Part shown: positions 8,410 to 17,434 of the stretch, piece by piece
Layout: each line of letters starts with the position of its first letter
Position numbering within the stretch: the stretch's first letter is position 1
Assembly: GCF_000297435.1 (NCBI RefSeq)
Contig: NZ_CAIP01000025.1
Coordinates: forward strand, 1 to 24,074
Direction of reading: 5' to 3'
Length of the DNA stretch: 24,074 bases
Origin: Microcystis sp. T1-4
GTDB lineage: Bacteria; Cyanobacteriota; Cyanobacteriia; Cyanobacteriales; Microcystaceae
Program-made: the position numbers and the translations under genes
The notes under the pieces: model-generated
What the model was told of the DNA's origin: nothing
The model's input: the letters and a program-made list of their open reading frames with translations, nothing else
The model's database searches: none

Positions 8410-10503
8410 GTGAATCCGTCCCGTTATGCCCTGTTTATCCCCCAAATTGCCTCGTTTTTATTGATGGCTCCCCTGAGCGCCCTGGCCGCAACCCCAGAAT
8501 CCTTCCATGGTTCAGAATTAAAATCGGATACATCAAAAATTGAATTTTCCCAAGGGCTTAGTCAAGAAAATTTACAAAAATCGCCAAATCAGCTTGTCCC
8601 TTCCAGTGCGGCCGTAGAAAAGGAAATCAGCGATCGCATTTTAGCCAGGGAAAAACTGCTCGCCCAAAGTGCGCCCCTTGTCCCCAACCCCGAAATTATC
8701 ATTCAGGGCGCACCCCAAGCCCCCGGTGTTCCCACCCTGCCTCGGGCTGTCGCCCCACCGGTGGGAGACATTGCCATCTCTAACATCGATGCTAGTGCCG
8801 AAAAGGTCAAATTCGAGCGTAATATCACTGTACCTCGTGTTTTATTGCGGGAAGCTTCCGCTAGAGAAGTGTTAATGACCCTTGCTAACTATGCCGGTTA
8901 TAACGTCGTTTTCACCAGCGCCCAGGGGGAAACTAACGCCACTTCTCAGACAGTTTCCTTGGAATTTACTAACGAATCGGTGGAAAATATTTTTAACGCC
9001 GTGCTGTTAATTTCCGGACTCCAGGCCAACCGTCAGGGGACAACTATCTTTGTCGGGGCGCAATTACCCCAAGGCGCTCGTAATTTGATTAGCCGCACCC
9101 TGCGTCTTAACCAAGTTAAGGCCGTTAATGCCGCCACTTTCCTCGCCACCCAAGGGGCAGAATACCAGCGTTTAGTTACCAAAACCGAGGATATCGTCGA
9201 TCCCCTCACCGGACGAGTCATCGGTCGCCGGGATGTTCCCGCCACCCTAGAGGCACTGAAACCCCAAAATACAGAAGGCTCAAGGGCTGCCCTACTTTTA
9301 ACCGGTTTAAGAATTGCCGCCGATGATCGCCTTAATTCTATCAATTTAATCGGCGAAGCGCGGCAAGTCCAAATTGCCACATCTCTATTAACCCAACTGG
9401 ATGCCCGTCGCCGTCAGGTGGTGGTTAATGTCAAAGTTATCGATATCAACCTACTCAATACAGACCGTTTTAACAGTAGTTTTTCCTTCGGGTTTAACGA
9501 TGGTTTCTTCGTTCAAGATAACGGGGCGGCAGTGCTGAACTTTGGTAATATGAACCCACCAGGTGCCGGGACCGTAAGCAAACCGGGGGCTTTTGCACAG
9601 CCTGTTGTGCCGATTTTCAATATCATATCGGGTACGGGGACAGCAGAAATTCAACCTTTTATTGACATTCAGAATGGCGCTCCTTTTGGCCGTGTTAACC
9701 AAGGACCGAATGACTTTTCAGGGGGTCTAACACCCTACTCGCGCCCTAGTTTTGGTCGCACTGTTAACCCCTTCCAACCCGGTTTGAGTGATGTTAATAT
9801 TGACCCAGAGACGGGAATAATAGAGTACGAATACGAACCCCCGACCCTATTCCAGTATCCCCAAAAATTCCTGATGACCCTGCAAGCGTCAATTCAGAGA
9901 GGAAATGCCAAGATTCTCACCGATCCCTCGCTGGTGGTGCAGGAAGGTCAACAGGCCACCGTTAAACTCACCGAGAAAGTGCTAGAAAGTGTCGAGACAA
10001 GTGTAGATCCTCTCAGTGGCGAACGCACCACTGTCCCTGTGCTGGCCGATGCTGGATTAACTTTAGCGGTAAACGTCGATCAGGTGGATGATAACGGTTT
10101 TATTTCCCTGTCGGTTAGCCCTACCATCGCCTCTCCGGGGTCTTCAATTCGATTTGATAGCGGTGGTCTCACTATCAACACCCTTACCCCTCTGATTCGT
10201 CGGGAATTAACTTCTGGTTTAATTCGTCTCCGGGATGGACAGAGTTTAATTCTTTCCGGGATTATCCAAGAGCGCCAACAGAGTTCTGAGGCAAAAGTGC
10301 CGATTTTAGGCGATATTCCCATTTTAGGGGCTTTATTCCGCAGTCGTAGCAATCGCACCGAGCGCTCGGAGGTGATTATTCTCCTCACTCCCAAAATTAT
10401 CGAAGATACGGCCACCTCTACCCTCGGCATCAACTATCAACCGGGCCAAGATGCGGCGGAAATGCTTCAGCGTCAAGGTTTCCCCGTACAACCGCGACAG
10501 TAA
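8410..10503 (+). CDS. pilQ: Type IV pilus secretin PilQ
   Basis: Outer-membrane secretin, about 697 residues from the GTG at 8410; a TTG at 8392 would add six residues. An N-terminal signal peptide ends at about SALA|ATP (residue 26). A low-complexity stretch of roughly 100 residues, with Pro and Ala, follows. A secretin/TonB short N-terminal (STN) domain (VLLREASAREVLMTLANYAG, then GLQANRQGTTIFVG) and an N1-like domain with LNQVKAVNAATFLA come next. The C-terminal secretin pore runs from about 475 to 675, ending with PILGDIPILGALFRS and EVIILLTPKII. PilQ multimerises into the gated pore through which the pilus exits. I could not see a clear N-terminal AMIN domain. It is the last gene of the pil operon. 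Confidence 0.95.
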   Translation: MNPSRYALFIPQIASFLLMAPLSALAATPESFHGSELKSDTSKIEFSQGLSQENLQKSPNQLVPSSAAVEKEISDRILAREKLLAQSAPLVPNPEIIIQGAPQAPGVPTLPRAVAPPVGDIAISNIDASAEKVKFERNITVPRVLLREASAREVLMTLANYAGYNVVFTSAQGETNATSQTVSLEFTNESVENIFNAVLLISGLQANRQGTTIFVGAQLPQGARNLISRTLRLNQVKAVNAATFLATQGAEYQRLVTKTEDIVDPLTGRVIGRRDVPATLEALKPQNTEGSRAALLLTGLRIAADDRLNSINLIGEARQVQIATSLLTQLDARRRQVVVNVKVIDINLLNTDRFNSSFSFGFNDGFFVQDNGAAVLNFGNMNPPGAGTVSKPGAFAQPVVPIFNIISGTGTAEIQPFIDIQNGAPFGRVNQGPNDFSGGLTPYSRPSFGRTVNPFQPGLSDVNIDPETGIIEYEYEPPTLFQYPQKFLMTLQASIQRGNAKILTDPSLVVQEGQQATVKLTEKVLESVETSVDPLSGERTTVPVLADAGLTLAVNVDQVDDNGFISLSVSPTIASPGSSIRFDSGGLTINTLTPLIRRELTSGLIRLRDGQSLILSGIIQERQQSSEAKVPILGDIPILGALFRSRSNRTERSEVIILLTPKIIEDTATSTLGINYQPGQDAAEMLQRQGFPVQPRQ

Positions 10504-10546
10504 TTAGGGTTTGCGGCAAAAAGTTTTTCGTGCGGGCAGGGTGTGG

Positions 10547-10575
10547 CCCCCCCAACCCCCCCGACATCGGGGGGG
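10547..10575. repeat. C-run/G-run palindrome (GACATC core)
   Basis: C7 (10547-10553), AA, C7 (10556-10562), GACATC, G7 (10569-10575). This is the second copy of the element at 2727-2760. The central GACGTC is changed to GACATC, but the C and G runs still pair. Confidence 0.75.
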
Positions 10576-10625
10576 CAGGTGGGGTGTAGGGTTTTACCGA
10601 TTTTGAGGGGGTCAATTACCTAATT

Positions 10626-10650
10626 TTCAGGGAAAAAGTCCCTGAATTTT
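10626..10650 (+). terminator. Rho-independent terminator after pilQ
   Basis: Perfect 8-bp stem ttcaggga (10626-10633) and tccctgaa (10639-10646) with loop aaaag, followed by TTTT. It lies 120 nt after pilQ. It is flanked by T/A on both sides and could also work for the opposite strand. Confidence 0.6.
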
Positions 10651-10867
10651 CCCCCCGATCACTGGCATATCCGGTACTTTTGGATTGACAAAAAGGTCTA
10701 AAAGCTCACCCCACAAGGTTTTTAGATTCATTCAGCAAACCCCAGATAAATTGTCTGTCGATTTGTATAGATTTGTAAAATTTAATTGACATTTACGACT
10801 ATGTATGTAACGCGAATGTCTAATATCTGCACTTCCCCCGTATAAACATACTAGGGGTAAATTCGTC

Positions 10868-10940
10868 GGTCAGGTTGAGGCTACGAAACCCGACAGAAAC
10901 CCTCAGTTGTTGGGTTTCACTTTGTTCAATCCAACCTACG
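10868..10940 (-). repeat. Dispersed 'gtaggttgg' element
   Basis: On the minus strand it starts cgtaggttggattgaa and continues with tgaaacccaac, ending in ctcaacctgacc, so the ends are weakly inverted. The copy at 17742-17807 (cgtaggttgggttgaa, tgaaacccaac) is clearly related. It is short, has no coding capacity, and looks like a miniature non-autonomous element. Confidence 0.6.
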
Positions 10941-11014
10941 CAAAAAGAGCGATAAATCCGATCAAGAGCGGGGTACAATACTCGAAAGAACGAAAGTTTC
11001 TGGTATTTTTTGAG

Positions 11015-11242
11015 TTATCTTTTAGAAGGCATGGTAATTTCTTTTTTACCACTAAAATAAACCGTCTCTATCCATAATTCTCTCGCTTCTTCAATATTAA
11101 TCATCACTTCCTCTAAAGTTTCCCCCTGAGTAATACAACCATCTAAATCTGGAATTAACGCCGTGTATCCTCCTTCTTCTTCGGGATAAATTGAAATCGG
11201 ATATTTAAGAGATAAAAAGTATTCTAATATTTGTTGTTCCAT
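11015..11242 (-). CDS. HicB-like antitoxin family protein (orphan)
   Basis: 75 residues from the ATG at 11242; a TTG one codon upstream is less likely. The motif order YPISIYPEEEGGYTALIPDLDGCITQGET..EA matches the HicB partial RNase H-like fold (Y-x-E-GGY-x-x-x-P-L-x-GC-x-x-x-G-x-T), which in HicAB neutralises the HicA mRNA interferase. It lacks a C-terminal DNA-binding domain, as many short HicB proteins do. No HicA reading frame is found on either side; the upstream neighbour, 9 nt away, is a 167-aa non-toxin-like protein. It may be a solitary remnant or may act with a distant partner. No good Shine-Dalgarno is visible. Confidence 0.85.
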   Translation of the reverse strand: MEQQILEYFLSLKYPISIYPEEEGGYTALIPDLDGCITQGETLEEVMINIEEARELWIETVYFSGKKEITMPSKR

Positions 11243-11243
11243 C

Positions 11244-11263
11244 AATAGGTCTAAATAGGTCTA
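11244..11263. repeat. 10-bp tandem duplication over a stop codon
   Basis: aataggtcta occurs twice in tandem (11244-11253 and 11254-11263). The duplication carries the TAG stop of the 167-aa gene and fills the gap before hicB. With one copy, the upstream frame would read through into the start of hicB. Confidence 0.85.
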
Positions 11264-11754
11264 ACTGAGTCGCCAATTTGAGGGTTTTCAAAAGGTAACG
11301 TTTCGGATAATTCCCGTACTAGCAGTTTATTTAACAATTCACGATTTATTAGCTCGGATATTGGCTTTTTATCGTTCTTAGAATTCGCTCCTACGGCTCT
11401 TTTTAAGAATTTTCCTATCAAATCGGACGGGGTTTCTTGTTCTTTAAGCAATAACTCCAGCAATCTAGATCCTTTATTATTGCTTCTATCCGATTGTAAA
11501 ATCGATATTTTTTCTTGAACAAAAGTAATTGTCCCCGTCCCTCTCACTAAGTCAAGATAGCCTAAAGACTCACCAGTCTGAGGATCTTTTATTTCCTCTT
11601 CGCTGGTATTGTAAACTAACATTCTTTGACCTTCTCGAATTCCACTAATTTCACCTCTATTGATCACTAATTTATAGTCGTCAATAACTTTGACAACTTT
11701 GGCGGGAAAGGTTCCTTTAGGAGATAAAATGGGTTTTTCGGCTACATTTTCCAT
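11251..11754 (-). CDS. Hypothetical protein, FlgT-C-like beta domain
   Basis: 167 residues. Residues about 14-80 (AKVVKVIDDYKLVINRG..GIREGQRMLVY..EEIKDPQTGESLGYL...GTGTITFVQEKISIL) resemble the small beta-barrel domain found at the C-terminus of FlgT and in related envelope or stand-alone proteins. No signal peptide is visible, so it is probably cytoplasmic. The C-terminal half is charged and helical, ending in NPQIGDSVRPI. It has a GAGG Shine-Dalgarno before the ATG and starts 8 nt after the stop of the 198-aa membrane protein. This suggests a soluble partner of that membrane protein. No enzymatic motif is seen. The domain call is by eye. Confidence 0.8.
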   Translation of the reverse strand: MENVAEKPILSPKGTFPAKVVKVIDDYKLVINRGEISGIREGQRMLVYNTSEEEIKDPQTGESLGYLDLVRGTGTITFVQEKISILQSDRSNNKGSRLLELLLKEQETPSDLIGKFLKRAVGANSKNDKKPISELINRELLNKLLVRELSETLPFENPQIGDSVRPI

Positions 11755-11762
11755 ATTTTCCT

Positions 11763-12359
11763 CTATGGTGAACTATGTTTTCTAAGAACGCCAGGTCTGA
11801 CTCTGGTTTCTTGAATAATTTTTAAATCGTTACTCGCCAATCGATCTAGAATTACCTGATAGATTGTTTGAGGTTTGTCAATGATCGCGTGTATCTTGCC
11901 GTCCTTTGGATTAATATATTCAACAAAACCCTCTCCTATTAATCTTTCAAACCCATCTTCATCGGTATAATAAAAAGAGACAAGTAACTCGATCGTAAAC
12001 AGACTAGAGGAATCAAGAAGGCATAAAATATTATTATTTCCTTGCTTTTGAGACCTCAAAATCCTGGGAGTAATTCCCTGTTTAATAATATTTTCTAAAT
12101 TTTGGTTTACCTCCTGAAGTTGCTTAACTTCTGCCTCTAATTTTTGTTTCTGTCTAAGAAGTGTGTTAACAGCGCTTAACAAAGTAGCGATTAACAGCAA
12201 GGTGAAGAAACTGACAATAATTACTAGATCTAGAGGAATAGAAGTATTGAATGGATAACGAATTAAAGCAATACCTCCTAAAAATCCAAGAAGACCGAGT
12301 AAAACTCCTTGAATTTCGTTAAAACTAGACCAAATTAACCCCCAAAAGTTATTTTTCAT
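11763..12359 (-). CDS. Hypothetical two-TM coiled-coil protein
   Basis: 198 residues, unrecognised family. Two hydrophobic helices (about 15-35 and 42-65, a hairpin), then a coiled coil (about 66-95, KQKLEAEVKQLQEVNQNLENI), then a soluble domain (about 100-195) with alternating beta-like stretches (ILCLLDSSSLFTIELLVSFYY, GEGFVEYINPKDGKIHAII). The termini are predicted on the cytoplasmic side. It is the first gene of a packed trio with the FlgT-C-like and HicB-like genes. It begins 60 nt after the chlH stop, with a hairpin in between. A membrane sensor or scaffold is possible, but nothing shows function. Confidence 0.8.
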   Translation of the reverse strand: MKNNFWGLIWSSFNEIQGVLLGLLGFLGGIALIRYPFNTSIPLDLVIIVSFFTLLLIATLLSAVNTLLRQKQKLEAEVKQLQEVNQNLENIIKQGITPRILRSQKQGNNNILCLLDSSSLFTIELLVSFYYTDEDGFERLIGEGFVEYINPKDGKIHAIIDKPQTIYQVILDRLASNDLKIIQETRVRPGVLRKHSSP

Positions 12360-12370
12360 GTTTGTTCAAA

Positions 12371-12405
12371 ACTCAAGAGACCGGTGATTAGCCAATCTCT
12401 TGAGT
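12371..12405 (-). terminator. Hairpin between chlH and the downstream trio
   Basis: Perfect 10-bp stem actcaagaga (12371-12380) and tctcttgagt (12396-12405) with a 15-nt loop. On the minus strand it is followed by TTTTGAAC. It probably terminates or attenuates chlH transcription. The next start codon is only 12 nt away, leaving no room for a full promoter after it. Confidence 0.65.
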
Positions 12406-12419
12406 CTTATCTATCTATT

Positions 12420-15400
12420 CTACTCGATTCCTTCGATGCGGTCCTCCACTTCTTGATAAAGTTCCTGTAAGCGGTCTAAATTCTCTTGAGAAGTTTCCCA
12501 GTAACCGCGACCATTAACTTCTAGCAGGGTTCCCACCATCTTGCGGAAAGAATTAGGATTGAGATTCATCAGACGCTGACACATTTCCTCATCTTGAATA
12601 AAGGTGGTGTTCACATCCTCATAAACCCAATTATCCACCGCATCAGCAGTTGCCGACCATCCCATGGTATTAACCAAACGCTTCGATAATTCTCGGACTC
12701 CTTCGTAACCGTGACTTAACATTCCCTCGTACCATTTGGGATTGAGTAACTTGGTGCGGGTATCTAAGCGCACGGTTTCCGATAAAGTACGCACCTGAGC
12801 ATTAGCGGTGGTAGTATCAGCAATATAGGCCGCCGGTTTTTTGCCATCATCGCGTAAACTAGCGACAACTTTTGTCGGGTCCGAGTCGAAATAGTGGGAA
12901 ACATCGGTTAAACTAATCTCGCTAGAATCCAAGTTTTGGAAAGTTGCCTCCGCAGTTTTTAAAGATGCTTCAAACAACTGACGATTATCGGCCATCATCC
13001 CGGGGTTATCAGAGTCGAAAGCAAAACCCTTGCGGTTGAGATACATATTCTGTAACTCTTTTTCGTCTTCCCAACTGCTATTTTCCACCGCGAGATTGAT
13101 GTTAGAAGAATAGGAACCGGAAGCATTAGAAAAGATGCGGGTGGCTGCCTGTCGAACCGTTAAACCCATTTCTTTTGCTTGTTCAATAGCGTGTTTACGG
13201 ACATAATTCATCTCCATCGGTTCGTTTGCTTCCGCGGCCATTTTTACGCCTTGGTCAAGCAAGTTCATCTGATTGATAAATAAATCCCGGAAAACACCAG
13301 AACAGTTGACCACCACATCAATGCGCGGTCTTCCTAACTCCTCTAGGGGGATCAATTCCAATTTATTCACCCGTCCCAAAGCATCGGGAACAGGACGAAC
13401 CCCCACCATCCAGAGAATTTGTGCTAGGGATTCCCCGTATGTTTTGATATTATCAGTTCCCCAGAGAACACAAGCGATGGTTTCAGGATATTTACCGCCA
13501 TTATCCAGTTTTTGCCGCTCTAACAGACGATCCACCACGATTTTAGCCGATTTTACCGCCGCTAGGGTCGGGATAGACTGGGGATCTAAAGCGTGGATAT
13601 TTTTACCCGTTGGTAAAACTCCGGGGTTACGGATGGGGTCGCCACCGGGACCGGGAAGAACATATTCTCCTTCTAATGCTTTTAATAGGGCCCCTAATTC
13701 ATTATCGGCACAGACCTGTTCTAAACAGAATTCTAGGTATTCAAACAGGGGTTTTAACGCGACCGGATCAACTTTTGGATAACCCATCTCCTGTAAAGTT
13801 TCGATCCAAGGCGATTTCTTGCCTATATTCAAGAAATTCAGCTTAGAAAGCATCGATACTCGACCTTCCGCGTCGGTTTGGGACTTGACTAAAGCGGCAA
13901 CAGCAGCGCGAGTCGCTAGGGTGATGTTTTGCAGTAATTCCACATCCTCTAACACACCTCGATCGCTATTGCGATAAACTTCCTCTAGATCCCGGCCGAT
14001 GCTGTTGGCAATAATTCGGGGTAAGGAAAGTAAATCGTCCTCTTCCCGGTCTAAACTGGCAATATTGACCAAAGTTGCCACCGCTTCGAGCGCCGAGGGG
14101 GGTTTCCCAATAACGTGAAGTCCGCAGGGAAGTAAGCGCGATTCAATTTCCATCAGTTTACGATAGACCGAACCGACGATATTATCCCGTTCCTCTTGAC
14201 TGAGATGGGCAGTATCACCATCAGGTAAACTTATATCTTTGTCGAGATTGACTAAGCGACATTTATCAACAATAGTATTGACAATTTGCACCCCACGCCC
14301 ACTATCTTTCAGGGTTTGGTAGGAACCGATCAACTCGCTCAGTTCTTTTAACCCTTTGTAAAGTCCAGCATTTTCTGCGGGAGGAGTAAGATAGGAAATA
14401 GTTTCCGCATAACTACGACGTTTAGCGATCGTCGCTTCGCTCGGATTATTAGCGGCATAATAGTAGAGATTGGGAATCATTCCGATGAGGTTATCCGGGT
14501 AGCATTCCCCAGACATTCCCATCTGTTTCCCCGGCATAAATTCTAGAGAACCGTGGGTGCCAAAATGGAGAACCGCGTCTGCTTTCCAGACTTGATTGAG
14601 ATAGGTATAGTAGGCTGCAAAACCGTGGTGGGGACTAGCAGAACGAGAAAAGAGCAGACGCATCGGATCCCCTTCATAACCGAAGGTGGGTTGAACCCCG
14701 ATAAAGACATTACCGAATTCTTTCCCGTAGATTAATAGATTTTGTCCATCACTGTTGAGATGTCCAGGTGGTGGTCCCCAATTTTCCTCCAAACGGACGG
14801 AATAGGGGGTTAAACGTTCGTATTCAGGTACAGACATCCGATAAGCGATATTTAGCTCCGGACTATGGTATTGTGCGGTGGCATCATGGATTACCGCTTC
14901 CATCAGTTCTCGGGGAGATGCGGGTAAGTCCTGCAAGTCATAACCATTATTTTGTAACGCTTGCATCACTTCGTAGATAGAACCGAACACATCTAGATAG
15001 GCTGCGGTTCCCACATTCCCTTTATCGGGGGGGAAACTAAAGACGGTGATGGCGACTTTTTTGTTTAGTTTCGGTTTCTTTCTTAGGTTAGCCCATTTTA
15101 GCGCCCGTTGAGCGATCGCTTCCACCCGGTCCTGTAAAGCGATCGCTTTACCCGTAGCCCCATCCCGGCCTGATAATATAATAGGTTCGATCGCACCGTC
15201 TAATTCCGGAATAGCAATCTGTAGCGCCACTTGAATCGGGTGTAAACCTAAATCGCTTTCTTCCCATTCCTGAGTGGTTTGGAAAACTAGCGGTAACGCG
15301 CACATATAGGGACGATTGAGACGTTTTAAGGATTCTATCGCTTTCGGATGATCTTGTCGCGCTGGACCTCCCACTAAAGCAAATCCCGTCAGGGAAATTA

Positions 15401-16406
15401 CCGTATCAACGATGGCAACCGCTTCTACTCCTTTTAAGCTTTTATCCCAGAAGTATTCTTCTACGGGTTTGGAAAAGTCTAATCCTCCAGCAAAAACGGG
15501 AAGGACTCGCGCACCCATAGACTCGAATTCCTGCACGAGAGCGACATAATGAGCGTCATCACCAGTAACGAGGTGAGTTCTCTGTAAAATTAAGCCAACA
15601 CAGGGAGCTAAGGGGTCTTTGAGGTCATCGGCAATATCACTGCGGTTATTGTACCAAGCGAAGTATTCCTTGACATCCTCGAACATTTTCATGGATAAAG
15701 GATGCCAGATACCCAGATCTGGATAAACTACCGGTTCTTTGTAAACTACACTGTCATCCTTGTTATCAAAGACGTACTTATCGGCCAACATTAACAGGAA
15801 ATTCTCTAAATTTTCTGCCGAACCCCCTAGCCAATACTGGAAACTTAACATAAAGTTGCGTGCGTCCTGAGCTTTTTCCATGGGGAGGTATTTCAGGACT
15901 TGCGGTAAAGTTCGCAATAACTTTAACATCGCATCTTGGAAACCAGCGCCAGAGTTTGACCTGCGCTTTTTCATAAAATTAGCGATGACACTCTTAGACT
16001 GTCCCAATTGGGCCATGGAAAAGCTGCCTAATTTATTTAAGCGCATTACCTGGGGCATAGAGGGAAAGACGATCGCTGCGTCTAATTTATCCCGATGGGG
16101 ACTGACAGCGGCCACAACTTTATCGGCTAAATCTTCGATAAAGATGAGAGAAGCAATGAAAATATTAGCTTTGGCTACATCCTCTTGAAAATTGCGATAA
16201 TTTTCCCCATCGCGCAGTTCTTCGATTAAATAACCACTAATTTCGATCGCTAGTTTCCGGTTGTTAGCGTTGATTTCCCTGACCGCACTACTCAGCGCAC
16301 TTTGGTACTGAGGTTCTAGCACGACATAGACCACCTTGACCAGCGATCGACCATTCAACGCGTCGGGAACTATGTGACGAATGGTGGACTTGACGTGAGT
16401 GAACAT
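12420..16406 (-). CDS. chlH: Magnesium chelatase subunit H
   Basis: 1328 residues, the normal length of cyanobacterial ChlH. It is the porphyrin-binding subunit of the ChlI-ChlD-ChlH chelatase, which inserts Mg2+ into protoporphyrin IX with ATP, the first committed step to chlorophyll; Gun4 stimulates it. The N-terminal DUF3479-type domain (about 10-170) is followed by the large CobN/Mg-chelatase domain. The signature [14 protein letters not shown] is at about 613-626. The C-terminal part contains the conserved block around [18 protein letters not shown]. The ATG has AAGGAG 11 nt upstream (16418-16423). There are no chlI, chlD, gun4 or chlP neighbours. The frame is intact throughout, and long antisense ORFs here are shadows. 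Confidence 0.98.
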   Translation of the reverse strand: MFTHVKSTIRHIVPDALNGRSLVKVVYVVLEPQYQSALSSAVREINANNRKLAIEISGYLIEELRDGENYRNFQEDVAKANIFIASLIFIEDLADKVVAAVSPHRDKLDAAIVFPSMPQVMRLNKLGSFSMAQLGQSKSVIANFMKKRRSNSGAGFQDAMLKLLRTLPQVLKYLPMEKAQDARNFMLSFQYWLGGSAENLENFLLMLADKYVFDNKDDSVVYKEPVVYPDLGIWHPLSMKMFEDVKEYFAWYNNRSDIADDLKDPLAPCVGLILQRTHLVTGDDAHYVALVQEFESMGARVLPVFAGGLDFSKPVEEYFWDKSLKGVEAVAIVDTVISLTGFALVGGPARQDHPKAIESLKRLNRPYMCALPLVFQTTQEWEESDLGLHPIQVALQIAIPELDGAIEPIILSGRDGATGKAIALQDRVEAIAQRALKWANLRKKPKLNKKVAITVFSFPPDKGNVGTAAYLDVFGSIYEVMQALQNNGYDLQDLPASPRELMEAVIHDATAQYHSPELNIAYRMSVPEYERLTPYSVRLEENWGPPPGHLNSDGQNLLIYGKEFGNVFIGVQPTFGYEGDPMRLLFSRSASPHHGFAAYYTYLNQVWKADAVLHFGTHGSLEFMPGKQMGMSGECYPDNLIGMIPNLYYYAANNPSEATIAKRRSYAETISYLTPPAENAGLYKGLKELSELIGSYQTLKDSGRGVQIVNTIVDKCRLVNLDKDISLPDGDTAHLSQEERDNIVGSVYRKLMEIESRLLPCGLHVIGKPPSALEAVATLVNIASLDREEDDLLSLPRIIANSIGRDLEEVYRNSDRGVLEDVELLQNITLATRAAVAALVKSQTDAEGRVSMLSKLNFLNIGKKSPWIETLQEMGYPKVDPVALKPLFEYLEFCLEQVCADNELGALLKALEGEYVLPGPGGDPIRNPGVLPTGKNIHALDPQSIPTLAAVKSAKIVVDRLLERQKLDNGGKYPETIACVLWGTDNIKTYGESLAQILWMVGVRPVPDALGRVNKLELIPLEELGRPRIDVVVNCSGVFRDLFINQMNLLDQGVKMAAEANEPMEMNYVRKHAIEQAKEMGLTVRQAATRIFSNASGSYSSNINLAVENSSWEDEKELQNMYLNRKGFAFDSDNPGMMADNRQLFEASLKTAEATFQNLDSSEISLTDVSHYFDSDPTKVVASLRDDGKKPAAYIADTTTANAQVRTLSETVRLDTRTKLLNPKWYEGMLSHGYEGVRELSKRLVNTMGWSATADAVDNWVYEDVNTTFIQDEEMCQRLMNLNPNSFRKMVGTLLEVNGRGYWETSQENLDRLQELYQEVEDRIEGIE

Positions 16407-16787
16407 ATATGATGGTTCTCCTTAGGATTGCTGAGTCTGGTATGAAGTGATTTTCGTCATCAGATGACGATCGCCCTTTGTTTAAGGTATTTAGATATAT
16501 ATGTTTCTGTTTTGTATCAGAAAATGTCACCCCAATGAGCATTTACTCTGGGTTTTGACACAATTTGATAAATATCTTGCCATATTTTGTAACAGATGGT
16601 AAAGAGCTTTCTGAGTAACTGCTCAGGCTTTTCTTTACAAAAATTAATATTTAATCTATTGACTTTTTTAATAAAAAGTGGTAACAAATAGCAACTCGGA
16701 GGAGATGTCCCTGTTCAAAGATGATCAGGGTTAGGATCTGATAATTCTCTGTAATTAATTAAATTATATTAATTTTCTTGAAAATAC
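16407..16787. other. AT-rich divergent promoter region chlH / PEP-CTERM
   Basis: No gene is supported. It separates the divergent chlH and PEP-CTERM genes. AT-rich, with TTGACA at 16555-16560 (+) lacking a well-spaced -10, and GTGACA (16525-16530, minus) as a weak possible -35 for chlH. No tRNA, riboswitch or repeat array seen. Confidence 0.5.
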
Positions 16788-16815
16788 TTGACATTACCCC
16801 CCCCTATGTTATTTT
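16788..16815 (+). promoter_or_regulatory. Putative promoter with C8 spacer tract
   Basis: TTGACA (16788-16793), a 16-nt spacer containing eight consecutive C (16797-16804), then TATTTT (16810-16815). Transcription would begin near 16822, too close for a start at 16828 but suitable for the ATG at 16849. It is inferred from the boxes alone. Confidence 0.4.
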
Positions 16816-16848
16816 TCGCAACTGATAATGTTTTTTTCTTTGTTTTGT

Positions 16849-17382
16849 ATGTCCTTAAAAACCTCTGTAGCTGTTGCCGCTACCGCCATCGGTTTAAGTA
16901 CTCTTTCCTTGGCTGCCCAAGCCGCTACCGTTCGTGTTCCTTTGACCTACGGTTCTGCGGGAACTGGTTATTTTGACATCGATGATAGTTTGTTAGCACC
17001 GAATACAAATATCAATTTTCCTGGTAACGTCAATGGCCTGCAAGGGTTTTCCCTCACCTTTACGGGTTTAGCCTCTAGTCCCTCGACAACCACCTTTACC
17101 CTAGCTAATTTAAACGATTGGGCCTTTCGCACCGACGGGACAGGAACAATTATTGATGCTAACTTTCGGAGCAGTGTCAATGCTGATGGTTATAAATTAG
17201 AGCCTCTTGGCGCTTTATACGCTGGGCTTATAGACCCCCTATCAGGTGTATCAGAGTATGACATCACGCTGGGTACTCCCGGTCCGGTACCGGTACAATC
17301 CACCCCTGAACCGGGTGGCGTTGTGGCCCTATTGGGGTTAGGGTTGGGTGCCTTGGCTTCTAGAGGTAAGAAACGGGGTTAA
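16849..17382 (+). CDS. PEP-CTERM sorting-domain secreted protein
   Basis: 177 residues from the ATG at 16849; an in-frame ATG at 16828 would add seven hydrophobic residues. The signal peptide MSLKTSVAVAATAIGLSTLS ends at about AQA|ATV. The mature part is beta-rich, low in Cys and Lys, and rich in Thr, Ser and Gly. The C-terminus is a classic PEP-CTERM signal: STPEPGG, then a hydrophobic helix VVALLGLGLGALA, then SRGKKRG. Such proteins are processed by an exosortase (not in this window) and surface-anchored or released with exopolysaccharide. The central domain is unrecognised. A hairpin follows the stop. Confidence 0.9.
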   Translation: MSLKTSVAVAATAIGLSTLSLAAQAATVRVPLTYGSAGTGYFDIDDSLLAPNTNINFPGNVNGLQGFSLTFTGLASSPSTTTFTLANLNDWAFRTDGTGTIIDANFRSSVNADGYKLEPLGALYAGLIDPLSGVSEYDITLGTPGPVPVQSTPEPGGVVALLGLGLGALASRGKKRG

Positions 17383-17392
17383 TGAGAGGTGA

Positions 17393-17434
17393 GGGTGCAA
17401 GCAGTTCGATAAACTCACTGACCACCTTGCACCC
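17393..17434. terminator. Hairpin after the PEP-CTERM gene
   Basis: Perfect 9-bp stem gggtgcaag (17393-17401) and cttgcaccc (17426-17434) with a 24-nt loop. It lies between the PEP-CTERM stop and the converging Uma2 remnant. There is no T-run, so this is a moderate call. Confidence 0.5.

Larger units (their letters stand above)
10504..11014. other. Repeat-filled spacer after pilQ
   Basis: About 510 bp with no supported gene. In order it holds a C7/G7 palindrome element, a G-rich heptamer fragment (ggtggggtgtaggg), a strong hairpin (10626-10646), an AT-rich tract (about 10680-10860), and a 'gtaggttgg' dispersed element (10868-10940). It separates two convergent transcription units. Confidence 0.7.

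Noticed and set aside
9033..10433. Several antisense ORFs in pilQ (up to 117 aa)
   Set aside because: Shadows of an intact, clearly recognised secretin frame.
10920..10940. tRNA T-arm-like string gttcaatcc
   Set aside because: No acceptor stem, anticodon arm or CCA context surrounds it, and it belongs to the dispersed 'gtaggttgg' element.
13273..13782. 169-aa ORF on the plus strand
   Set aside because: Fully antisense within chlH, with a composition typical of a shadow frame, and the chlH frame is intact and conserved.
16288..16542. 84-aa minus-strand ORF at the chlH 5' end
   Set aside because: It overlaps the chlH start in another frame and covers the promoter and Shine-Dalgarno of chlH.
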